Shown piece by piece: positions 8,901 to 14,451 of a stretch of DNA of 14,757 nucleotides. Where the stretch lies: contig JAVVRI010000078.1 in NCBI GenBank assembly GCA_036654795.1, positions 1 to 14,757 of the forward strand, written 5' to 3'. The notes below the pieces were generated by a model. That model had not been told where the DNA came from, did not search any database, and worked only from the letters and a program-made list of their open reading frames with translations. The DNA is from JAVVRI01 sp036654795. Its GTDB lineage: Bacteria; Bacteroidota; Bacteroidia; Bacteroidales; Tannerellaceae. A program made the position numbers and the translations under genes. The stretch's first letter is position 1. Each line of letters opens with the position of its first letter.

Positions 8901-8988
8901 CCATACCTGTCACTTTTTTCTGTGCCCATAGCACACTCGTACATGTCCCCATACAGAACAGTACCAATAAGAGTAAGCTCTTTCTCAT
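5953..8988 (-). CDS. SusC/RagA-family TonB-dependent outer-membrane transporter
   Basis: The protein is 1011 residues from ATG at 8988. The open frame extends to a TTG at 9009, but the ATG is the better start because it gives a clean signal peptide (MRKSLLLLVLF..., cleavage near WA-Q at about 22/23). Domains: a carboxypeptidase-regulatory-like beta-sandwich (about 25-98, VTGMVTDKDANAPLIGANV), and the SusC signature DEVVVTAMGIKRE (about 103-115). The plug follows (about 120-250, with LIVVDGVPL and LLKGASAAALYGAVAANGAI), then a 22-strand-type barrel ending in a C-terminal Phe. There is no STN signalling domain before the regulatory-like domain, so it is probably not a FecA-type sigma-factor transducer. 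It would import glycan captured with the adjacent SusD-like protein, powered by TonB-ExbBD. The upstream region has a -7 box about 150 bases before the start. Confidence 0.95.
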   Translation of the reverse strand: MRKSLLLLVLFCMGTCTSVLWAQKKVTGMVTDKDANAPLIGANVIVKGTTNGTVTDLDGKYTIEVNDNGTLVFSFLGLETKEVPVAGKNVVNVTLGSGALNIDEVVVTAMGIKRESKTLTYAAQTVGGKELNEIKNVNMINSLQGKSAGLQITPNSTGAGGASKILLRGNKSINGSNQPLIVVDGVPLMMNVSDSQVSSNYGGGRDGGDAMSTINPDDIAQLTLLKGASAAALYGAVAANGAIMITTKSAQAGKVAINVSSNTTVESVTSLPKFQNNYGMSNSGTFSWGDKLSAAAPNYAKEFFRTGYTTNNSISLAGGNENIQSYFSYANVASNGVTPKNEYMSHNLLAKVGFDLWKKVHVDVSARYNNQHIENQSAAGFLTNPITGAYLFPRGENWNDYKTNYEVYDPTLNASVQNWTNTKQEQFSNPYWMVNRQKPVSDRNRYEFGGSIKYEIMTGLSVAGRLRYERGDEKWIYNEYASSTGGRNLLGSMKDSRIFSEQMYGDLLASYNKTWDEKYSLSVTAGGSFTKTTGSSVDLIGWGDSKFVVIDGKPTGNAYYPNIFSPANYYRLNTSESLKEKRLNSVFATAQFGYMDGLFLDVTARNDWSSALAFTDGMSFFYPSVGVSALLDKFINFGKNVDLFKFRASYSVVGNDVPVFMTNLRYSLKDQGSLTPPDKAPFKTLKPEKTNSLEIGFDGVFFQNRLNANLTYYKTNTKNQFFSISAPWETGLRNRYVNAGDVQNQGFEIALGWHNQFTTNFSWNTNFNFSYNVSKIKKLVEELPKGLVLADYGGAKIIMKEGGYYGDLYVRQIARDDNGKPLVSDGSPRLGGDGIEDLKYVGDMNAKVNMGWSNTFNYKDFSLSFLIDAKVGGKVLSMTEATLDGWGVSERSGAARDNGGVEFEGVKFDAQKFYSSTGATNFNSQYANELYVYNATNVRLRELSFGYTFRNLMGTGKHLSASLIGRNLFFFYKDAPMDPDVSAGTGNGWQGVDMFALPASRSFGLNLKLNF

Positions 8989-9083
8989 AAAGATAAATAG
9001 TTTAGGCAAATTAGTAAATTGATAATCATTTCATTTAGTACATTTAGCGTAAAATCCACATTTAAGTTTTCTCTTTAATATTT

Positions 9084-9118
9084 ACACATAGTTCAGCAAT
9101 GAGTAGCAGGCTATGTGT
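9084..9118. other. Stem-loop in the susC leader
   Basis: ACACATAG (9084-9091) and CTATGTGT (9111-9118) are perfect 8-bp inverted arms with a 19-base loop. On the - strand the hairpin would lie about 12 bases into the predicted susC transcript, well before the start codon. It has no T-run, so it is not an evident terminator. It could stabilise the long leader or take part in control, or be fortuitous. Confidence 0.4.
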
Positions 9119-9138
9119 GTTTCCTTGTTTTGACTTGA

Positions 9139-9146
9139 CAAATATA
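9139..9146 (-). promoter_or_regulatory. Predicted Bacteroides -7 promoter box for susCD
   Basis: On the - strand this reads TATATTTG, a perfect match to TAnnTTTG. No TTTG lies at the expected -33 position, which suggests a weak promoter needing an activator. The predicted start near 9131 gives a leader of roughly 140 bases before the ATG at 8988. Confidence 0.5.
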
Positions 9147-9195
9147 CACATAAGAGTCGAATTTATGTCTTTTTACTACAAAAAAATCATAAAAC

Positions 9196-9266
9196 GACAA
9201 ACCTTTAACAAATAAGACAAACGATAGAGCACGAGATATATTCTTCGAAGAATTAGCGAAACTAAT
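9196..9266. promoter_or_regulatory. Repeat and palindrome cluster upstream of the susC promoter
   Basis: Two direct copies of GACAAAC occur at 9196-9202 and 9216-9222, twenty bases apart (two helical turns). A perfect 14-bp palindrome, ATTCTTCGAAGAAT, lies at 9240-9253, and a 5-bp inverted pair, ATTAG/CTAAT, at 9252-9256 and 9262-9266. All sit about 65-135 bases upstream of the predicted susC start point. They are candidate binding sites for a locus regulator (hybrid two-component or AraC-like), but no such gene is in the window. The rest of the 9010-9367 gap shows no gene. Confidence 0.35.
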
Positions 9267-9298
9267 CAATTTCAGGCTACTAATAACCAATATTAAAC

Positions 9299-9347
9299 AG
9301 AACGAGCATGCACGCACTTCCGGAAAGAAGGCATACATGCTCGTTCT
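9299..9347 (-). terminator. Hairpin terminator after the GH2 beta-galactosidase gene
   Basis: Perfect 12-bp arms, AGAACGAGCATG (9299-9310) and CATGCTCGTTCT (9336-9347), lie about 20 bases after the beta-galactosidase stop. The loop carries a small palindrome, TTCCGGAA (9318-9325). The - strand tail (GTTTAATATT) is only moderately T-rich, so termination may be partial. It separates the enzyme gene from the susCD promoter region. Confidence 0.6.
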
Positions 9348-9367
9348 AATTTATTTCTATTCTATTC

Positions 9368-11872
9368 TTATTCCTTTGCGCTCACCAACTCCAGCAGGGC
9401 ACCTTTTACGCCGGGGGCAGAGGCTTCGAAGGTGATGATACCGGGTTGATCGGTCGTCTGCACAATGGCGGTAAGCTGTCCACTAAATAGTTTCATCTCT
9501 GGAGCTTGAAAAGATTCGAGGCTGGCGGAGTTACCATTGGCAGCTGCATGATAAGTACCGGCACCACGAACGCTAAACTTCACTTGATTCGTAGCGTCCG
9601 GGCAAAGGTTGCCATCCTTATCCACCACCTGAACATTGATAAAAGAGAGATCTTTGCCATCGGCCGTCAGATGTTTGCGGTCGGCCGTCAGCACCAAATG
9701 ATGCGGTTTGCCTGCAGTACGCACTACCTCTTCGGCTACAGCGTTGCCATCTTTATCGTAGGCTACCACTTTCAGCGTACCCGGTTCATATTTGGTGTCC
9801 ATCCACATCAAGCGGTAACGCTTCTGACGCTCAAAGCTCTTTTGGGCAGCTTCGGTGTAGCTACTATCCAATCCGATGGAGAGATCCTTCGTACGTTTAC
9901 CCTGGCTCTTACCATTGATAAAGAGTTCGGCAGAAGGATAGTTGGTGTAGACAAAGACAGGGGTCACTTCGCCCTTACGTCCCGGCCACGTCCAATGAGG
10001 CAGTACGTGGAGTGTCTTTTCCTCCTTATTCCAATGGCTACGGTAGAGGTAATAGCGATCCTTTGGAATACCAGCTAAGTCGATTATGCCAAACAGCGAG
10101 CTATGACTAGGCCAGTTCGTATAATAAGGCGTCGGTTCGCCCAGATAGTCGAAGCCCGTCCATACAAATTCGCCGATACAATACGGCAAGTCCTCGTGCT
10201 GGATGAAATCGTCTTCGGGCAGGTTAGACCAGCCACAATGTTCCACGTCATACGAAGAGCTTTGGTTGTCATCGTAAACAGCCATTGCTTTACGCTCTAC
10301 CGGAAACTTATACACGCCGCGCGAGCTAACTGTCGAGGCTGTTTCGCTACCCAAAATAATCTCTTGCGGCAACTTCTTGTAGTTCTCCTGATACTTGAAC
10401 GGGCGGTAGTTGAAGCCGGCCACATCCATTACGGCAGCAAAGTTATTGTTTACCACAGCATCCGGAGCATCCATTCCCTGCGTAACCGGGCGGGTAGGAT
10501 CTTCGCGGTGACAGATGTCTTGCAGGAAGCGAGCGATCTTTCCATCTCCTTCGCGCCATTGGTTTGGCACTTCGTTACCGATACACCACATCACGATACT
10601 CGGATTGTTGCGGAAGTTATGGATCAGGTTTACCATATCCTTCTCCGCCCACTCGTCAAAAAGGAGGTTGTAACCGTTAGCACATTTGGCCACGTTCCAT
10701 TCGTCGAAGCTCTCGGCCATCAGCATCATGCCCATCTCATCGCAAGCCTTTACCAACTCAGGAGCCGGCATGTTATGCGAAGTACGGATCGCGTTACAAC
10801 CCATATCTTTTAAGATACGAATCTGACGGCGGATAGCAGCCTCATTGACAGCAGCACCCAACGGCCCTAGGTCGTGATGATTGCAGACACCTTTAAAGAC
10901 CGTCTTCTCCCCATTCAGATAAAAGCCTTTCCCAGGTTTGATCTCGATGGAGCGGATACCAAAACGGGTGGTATATTCATCTTTCAACTGAGTGCCTGCA
11001 TACAAACGGCTCCGAACAGAATAGAGTGCCGGCAGTTCGGGCGACCAAAGAAGAGGCTCCAGGACGGTTATCTCCTGATCCGTATAACCTTCGTTAAAGG
11101 ATTGAACCGGGTTGGTCGTCTCCAACAGAATCTCGCCATTCGGATTCACCAAAGTAGTCTTCAGACTGTAAACGGCAGGGTCAGCCTTATCCGGCAAAAC
11201 GGTCTTTGTCCGCACATTCACTTTGGCATATTCCTTATTGACTATTGGCGTAGTAACCTGCGTGCCCCATACCGGGATGTGAGCATCGTCCATTACGATT
11301 ACATGCACATTCCGATAAAGGCCGGCACCGGGATACCAACGGGAAGACTCCGGCAGGTTTTCAAGTCGTACGGCCAACGTATTGGTTTCGCCGGGTTTCA
11401 GAAAGTCAGTAATATCGAAATGGAAGGAGTTATATCCATACGGCCAATAACCCACCTTCTTACCATTCACATAAACGTTCGCATGACTCATGGCGCCATC
11501 AAACAAGATCGTAGCCCGTTTGCCGGCAGCGAACTGAGGCACGTCGAACTGCGTGCGATACCAGCCGACACCAACAAAAGGCAGTCCGCCGGTACGTCCG
11601 GCATGCTCCATCGCTTCTTTCTGCCCATCTTGCGAGATGGCTACGGCCTGCTTGTCATTTTGCGCACTAAAAGGACCATAAATAGCCCAATCATGGGGAA
11701 CAGTGACCGATTGCCACGGGCTGTCATTGAAGGTAGGATTAACAAATTCGGGATTGTCTTCGCGAGTGAACTTCCAGTTCTTCTCAAGCAGAAATTCGGT
11801 TCGTACCTGTGCAGACAACGTCGAAAGCAAGGCAAATAACCCAATCAGAGTAGTAAAACAGATTCTTTTCAT
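9368..11872 (-). CDS. Secreted glycoside hydrolase family 2 beta-galactosidase
   Basis: This 834-residue exported enzyme has a Sec-type signal peptide (MKRICFTTLIGLFALLSTLSA, cleavage near residue 21) and probably acts in the periplasm. Domains: an N-terminal jelly-roll sugar-binding domain (about 25-195), an Ig-like GH2 sandwich (about 200-303) and a TIM barrel (about 310-615). A C-terminal DUF4982-like region (about 620-715) and a final Ig-like domain (about 722-830) follow. The likely acid/base is Glu434 in CIGNEV. The likely nucleophile is Glu510 in GSETAS; the 76-residue gap equals that between Glu461 and Glu537 of E. coli LacZ. GEFVWTGFDYLGEP (567-580) matches the FVWDW region of LacZ. 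It should remove terminal beta-linked galactose. Beta-glucuronidase or another GH2 activity is less likely but not excluded. It lies upstream of susCD on the same strand but has its own promoter and terminator. Confidence 0.92.
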   Translation of the reverse strand: MKRICFTTLIGLFALLSTLSAQVRTEFLLEKNWKFTREDNPEFVNPTFNDSPWQSVTVPHDWAIYGPFSAQNDKQAVAISQDGQKEAMEHAGRTGGLPFVGVGWYRTQFDVPQFAAGKRATILFDGAMSHANVYVNGKKVGYWPYGYNSFHFDITDFLKPGETNTLAVRLENLPESSRWYPGAGLYRNVHVIVMDDAHIPVWGTQVTTPIVNKEYAKVNVRTKTVLPDKADPAVYSLKTTLVNPNGEILLETTNPVQSFNEGYTDQEITVLEPLLWSPELPALYSVRSRLYAGTQLKDEYTTRFGIRSIEIKPGKGFYLNGEKTVFKGVCNHHDLGPLGAAVNEAAIRRQIRILKDMGCNAIRTSHNMPAPELVKACDEMGMMLMAESFDEWNVAKCANGYNLLFDEWAEKDMVNLIHNFRNNPSIVMWCIGNEVPNQWREGDGKIARFLQDICHREDPTRPVTQGMDAPDAVVNNNFAAVMDVAGFNYRPFKYQENYKKLPQEIILGSETASTVSSRGVYKFPVERKAMAVYDDNQSSSYDVEHCGWSNLPEDDFIQHEDLPYCIGEFVWTGFDYLGEPTPYYTNWPSHSSLFGIIDLAGIPKDRYYLYRSHWNKEEKTLHVLPHWTWPGRKGEVTPVFVYTNYPSAELFINGKSQGKRTKDLSIGLDSSYTEAAQKSFERQKRYRLMWMDTKYEPGTLKVVAYDKDGNAVAEEVVRTAGKPHHLVLTADRKHLTADGKDLSFINVQVVDKDGNLCPDATNQVKFSVRGAGTYHAAANGNSASLESFQAPEMKLFSGQLTAIVQTTDQPGIITFEASAPGVKGALLELVSAKE

Positions 11873-11907
11873 GCGTTTTTATTATGTTTAAGTAGTACTT
11901 AGCTTTG

Positions 11908-11925
11908 CAAAAATAGCTATTTTTG
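11908..11925. promoter_or_regulatory. 18-bp palindrome carrying back-to-back -7 boxes of divergent genes
   Basis: CAAAAATAGCTATTTTTG is a perfect palindrome midway between the beta-galactosidase and dicarboxylate-transporter genes. Its right half gives TATTTTTG on the + strand (11918-11925), predicting a start near 11932 and a leader of about 29 bases to the transporter ATG at 11961. The left half gives the same box on the - strand. The rightward promoter has no TTTG at the -33 position. The two promoters overlap and could compete, or share one repressor on the palindrome. Confidence 0.6.
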
Positions 11926-11938
11926 TACCCATTACAAA
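11908..11938 (-). promoter_or_regulatory. Promoter of the beta-galactosidase gene (-33/-7)
   Basis: On the - strand, TTTG (11935-11938) is followed after exactly 19 bases by TATTTTTG (11908-11915), a full match to the Bacteroides consensus TTTG-N19-21-TAnnTTTG. The predicted start near 11901 gives a leader of about 29 bases to the ATG at 11872. Confidence 0.72.
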
Positions 11939-11960
11939 CTAAATCAAAAGATAATCGACT

Positions 11961-13277
11961 ATGCTTCTACAATTAGCCTTTGTTTTACTCGCCATTATCA
12001 TTGGTGCACGTCTAGGCGGTATCGGTCTGGGTGTATTGGGCGGACTAGGATTAGCCATCCTTACATTCGGGTTCGGACTGGAGCCTACCTCCCCTCCCAT
12101 TGACGTGATGTTGATGATTGTAGCTGTTATTGCAGCAGCCAGTTGCATGCAGGCAGCGGGCGGACTGGATCTGATGGTGAAATGGGCAGAGAAGCTACTT
12201 CGTAAAAATCCGCAACATATTACGATACTAAGTCCGTTGGTTACCTATCTCTTTACCTTTATTGCCGGAACGGGGCATGTGGCCTATTCCGTCCTGCCGG
12301 TTATTGCCGAAGTAGCTACCGAAACAAAGATACGTCCGGAACGCCCGATGGCGATTGCTGTCATAGCCTCCCAACAAGCCATTACGGCAAGTCCTATCTC
12401 CGCCGCAACCGTAGCTCTGCTCAGCATGCTGACGGCACAAGGTTTCAACATCACGTTGATGGACATACTGATGATCTCCGTGCCCTGCACACTGGTGGGG
12501 GTATTGGCAGGTGCTTTCTATTCCCTTCACGTAGGCAAAGAGCTAATGTCGGACGAAGAGTATCTACGACGAGTAGCGAATGGCGAGTTCGATGGCAAAC
12601 AGTATAAGACGAAGGATGTTGCCAACCAACGTTCGTCAGCACTTTCAGTTGCCATTTTCATTCTGGCCACGATAGGGATCGTCCTATTTGGCTCCGTAGC
12701 CAGCCTGCGCCCTACCTTTATTACGAATGGCGTGGAGACAACGCTCAGCATGGCTTACATTATCGAAATACTAATGCTAACCGCGGCAGCACTTATTCTG
12801 CTGATTACCCGCACCGACGGAATTAAAGCTACGCAAGGCTCTGTCTTCTCAGCCGGCATGCAGGCCGTTGTCGCCATATTCGGTATTGCCTGGATGGGCG
12901 ACACGTTCATTGGTGGCAATATGGCAGAGTTGAAAGGTTCGATAGAAAGTGTCGTCACCGCGATGCCGTGGTTGTTTGGATTGGCTTTGTTCCTGATGTC
13001 TATCCTGCTGTTTAGCCAAGCGGCAACAATTCGTGCCATGCTTCCGTTAGGTCTTGCACTAGGTATTTCGCCTATGATGTTGATCGCCCTTTTCCCTGCG
13101 GTAAATGGTTACTTCTTTATACCCAACTACCCCACCGTCGTGGCTGCCATCAACTTCGACCGCACCGGCACTACCCACATTGGTAAATACGTTTTAAACC
13201 ATTCCTTTATGATACCCGGTATCATTGCTACCGGTACATCTGTTACGCTGGGATTGTTGCTGATACAATTTTTATAA
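11961..13277 (+). CDS. dcuB: Anaerobic C4-dicarboxylate transporter, DcuA/DcuB family
   Basis: This 438-residue inner-membrane carrier exchanges C4-dicarboxylates such as fumarate, malate, aspartate and succinate. In Bacteroidales this fits anaerobic fumarate respiration and succinate export. It has some ten to twelve hydrophobic segments over its whole length, with a hydrophilic loop near 190-225. Family motifs: AIIIGARLGGIGLGVLGGLG (11-30), AGTGHVAYSVLPVIAEVA (102-119), IRPERP (124-129), QAITASPISAA (139-149), FSQAAT (351-356) and RTGTTHIGKYVLNHSF (401-416). The GTGHV and RPERP phrases are closer to E. coli DcuB than to DcuA, but the A/B assignment is tentative. It is the only rightward gene here; it diverges from the beta-galactosidase gene and converges on the thioredoxin gene with a 20-bp gap and no clear hairpin. 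Confidence 0.93.
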   Translation: MLLQLAFVLLAIIIGARLGGIGLGVLGGLGLAILTFGFGLEPTSPPIDVMLMIVAVIAAASCMQAAGGLDLMVKWAEKLLRKNPQHITILSPLVTYLFTFIAGTGHVAYSVLPVIAEVATETKIRPERPMAIAVIASQQAITASPISAATVALLSMLTAQGFNITLMDILMISVPCTLVGVLAGAFYSLHVGKELMSDEEYLRRVANGEFDGKQYKTKDVANQRSSALSVAIFILATIGIVLFGSVASLRPTFITNGVETTLSMAYIIEILMLTAAALILLITRTDGIKATQGSVFSAGMQAVVAIFGIAWMGDTFIGGNMAELKGSIESVVTAMPWLFGLALFLMSILLFSQAATIRAMLPLGLALGISPMMLIALFPAVNGYFFIPNYPTVVAAINFDRTGTTHIGKYVLNHSFMIPGIIATGTSVTLGLLLIQFL

Positions 13278-13297
13278 AGAACAAAGAATAGCCGGCA

Positions 13298-13657
13298 CTA
13301 GCGCAGTAACTTTTCCTCAATCAAAGCCTTCAGTTCGTTTTTGGGCATGGTTGCTATCAGCGATTCGCGCGTGCCGACAAGCGGACAAAAAAGGAGCGTG
13401 GGGATGGTACGGATGTTGAAAGCCGTCTCCAAAGCCTCTTCCTGATCCACATCTACCTTATAGATGATGATCCGGCCATCATACGCCTCAGCAAATTCAT
13501 CCAGAATAGGATTCAGACGCTTGCAATAGCTACACCAAGGAGCAGTGAAGTCCACAATACAAGGCAAGTTACCTACATATTTCCAATCGGTAGGATTCGT
13601 TTCGTAATCGCCCACCAATGTGATGAAGCTTTCGCTTGTTAAATTAATTATAGTCAT
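13298..13657 (-). CDS. Small cytoplasmic thioredoxin
   Basis: From ATG at 13657 this is a 119-residue thioredoxin-fold protein with active site WCSYC (Trp41-Cys42-Ser43-Tyr44-Cys45) and the cis-proline in RTIPT (Pro86). It would reduce protein disulfides in the cytoplasm; there is no signal peptide. The frame extends to a GTG at 13744, but that adds 29 residues with no family match, while MTIINLTSESF is a normal thioredoxin start. The Ser-Tyr pair between the cysteines departs from the classic Gly-Pro and should alter redox potential. An extra cysteine (Cys33) precedes the active site. It lies downstream of the DUF5715-type gene with a 90-bp gap that holds a possible promoter, so it may be transcribed both with that gene and alone. 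Confidence 0.88.
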   Translation of the reverse strand: MTIINLTSESFITLVGDYETNPTDWKYVGNLPCIVDFTAPWCSYCKRLNPILDEFAEAYDGRIIIYKVDVDQEEALETAFNIRTIPTLLFCPLVGTRESLIATMPKNELKALIEEKLLR

Positions 13658-13707
13658 TTTGTTATTCTTTATTTGTTCGACCTTTATAGACTCGTTGTTA
13701 TCAGTAG

Positions 13708-13739
13708 CAAATAGTATGCTTATTTCCCTCTTGTCCAAA
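13708..13739 (-). promoter_or_regulatory. Possible promoter of the thioredoxin gene
   Basis: On the - strand, TTTG (13736-13739) is followed after 19 bases by TACTATTTG (13708-13716). This has one base more than the TAnnTTTG consensus between TA and TTTG, so the match is approximate. It would give a leader of about 45 bases to the ATG at 13657. Confidence 0.35.
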
Positions 13740-13747
13740 TACACTGC

Positions 13748-14398
13748 CTATTGTCGCACAGTAATATGAAAACAACCCTGCTTGCGTTCGTGCTTAATAT
13801 AACAACGGTTAGCATCATGCAAGTCACGAAGCACGGAGGCAAGCACCATTTTTAGATGCTCATTGTCTATATTGAGCGTGTCAGATTCATCCGCTTTCAA
13901 ATAACGAGCCCACGACACATCGAACGTAGTCCCATATTGATGAGCAGAGTTTATGGATGAGTTCGAGTTCCGGCGTTTCAAGTTCTTCACATCATCCACC
14001 GTGCGGGTAACGCTTGTTACCTTTAATTTATAGATTGGGGCATTCAGATTAATCAGCGAATCCTGAAAGTTTCGCCCGATATCATCCAGTAAGGTAGCCG
14101 CTTCAGGCACTAAAAAGGGAATAGAATGCTTCAGTTCTTCCACTTCATAATAGTCGTTCGATTTTATCTCATCCATGGACTTGGAAGCATTGGCTACCTC
14201 TTCGCGTGAAGAAATAGGCTCCACTCCTAGCTTCTGCGCCATCGCCAGATGAACATCATTTAAATCACTAAAGTCCCGATTGTAGCTTCCGTTATACCAG
14301 ATTGCTTTCAACTCACCACGTTTCTCTTTACAAGAAGAAAAAGCCGTCAATAAGGAGACAGACAGCATCAATAGTAGGATATTCAATTTGCTATTCAT
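13748..14398 (-). CDS. DUF5715-type lipoprotein with M15 peptidase-like motifs
   Basis: This 216-residue protein begins with a lipoprotein signal ending at FSSC (Cys23), so it is probably membrane-anchored in the envelope. I recognise the DUF5715 family from the phrase YKLKVTSVTRTVDDVKNLKR (123-142) and the following NSAHQYGTTFDVSW (150-163). SAHQYGTTFD (151-160) has the His and Asp spacing of the zinc-binding SxHxxGxAxD motif of M15 D,D-peptidases. A later E-x6-H (Glu204, His211 in CFHITV) could supply the remaining catalytic and metal residues. A peptidoglycan role is therefore plausible but inferred. It is the first gene of a possible two-gene unit with the thioredoxin gene. Its own promoter lies just upstream. 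Confidence 0.78.
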   Translation of the reverse strand: MNSKLNILLLMLSVSLLTAFSSCKEKRGELKAIWYNGSYNRDFSDLNDVHLAMAQKLGVEPISSREEVANASKSMDEIKSNDYYEVEELKHSIPFLVPEAATLLDDIGRNFQDSLINLNAPIYKLKVTSVTRTVDDVKNLKRRNSNSSINSAHQYGTTFDVSWARYLKADESDTLNIDNEHLKMVLASVLRDLHDANRCYIKHERKQGCFHITVRQ

Positions 14399-14421
14399 TG
14401 TGTTAAATATTTTTAGTTCTG

Positions 14422-14451
14422 CAAAAATAAAGAAAATAAACTTATATCAAA
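14422..14451 (-). promoter_or_regulatory. Promoter of the DUF5715-type gene
   Basis: On the - strand, TTTG (14448-14451) lies 18 bases before TATTTTTG (14422-14429), a full match to the -7 consensus with near-ideal spacing. The predicted start near 14415 leaves a leader of only about 17 bases to the ATG at 14398. Confidence 0.65.

Noticed and set aside
8989..9009. Upstream TTG start for the SusC-like protein
   Set aside because: It would add MPKLFIF before a normal signal peptide; the ATG at 8988 gives a standard SusC start.
9111..9338. 75-codon - strand frame between the GH2 and susC genes
   Set aside because: It covers the terminator hairpin, the upstream repeats and the susC promoter box, and the protein has no recognisable features.
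10103..11839. Two + strand open frames (236 and 321 codons) opposite the beta-galactosidase gene
   Set aside because: Both are antisense to a well-supported GH2 gene and show no recognisable domain, signal peptide or promoter.
13658..13744. Upstream GTG start for the thioredoxin
   Set aside because: The extra 29 residues do not resemble any thioredoxin extension or signal peptide and overlap the probable promoter.
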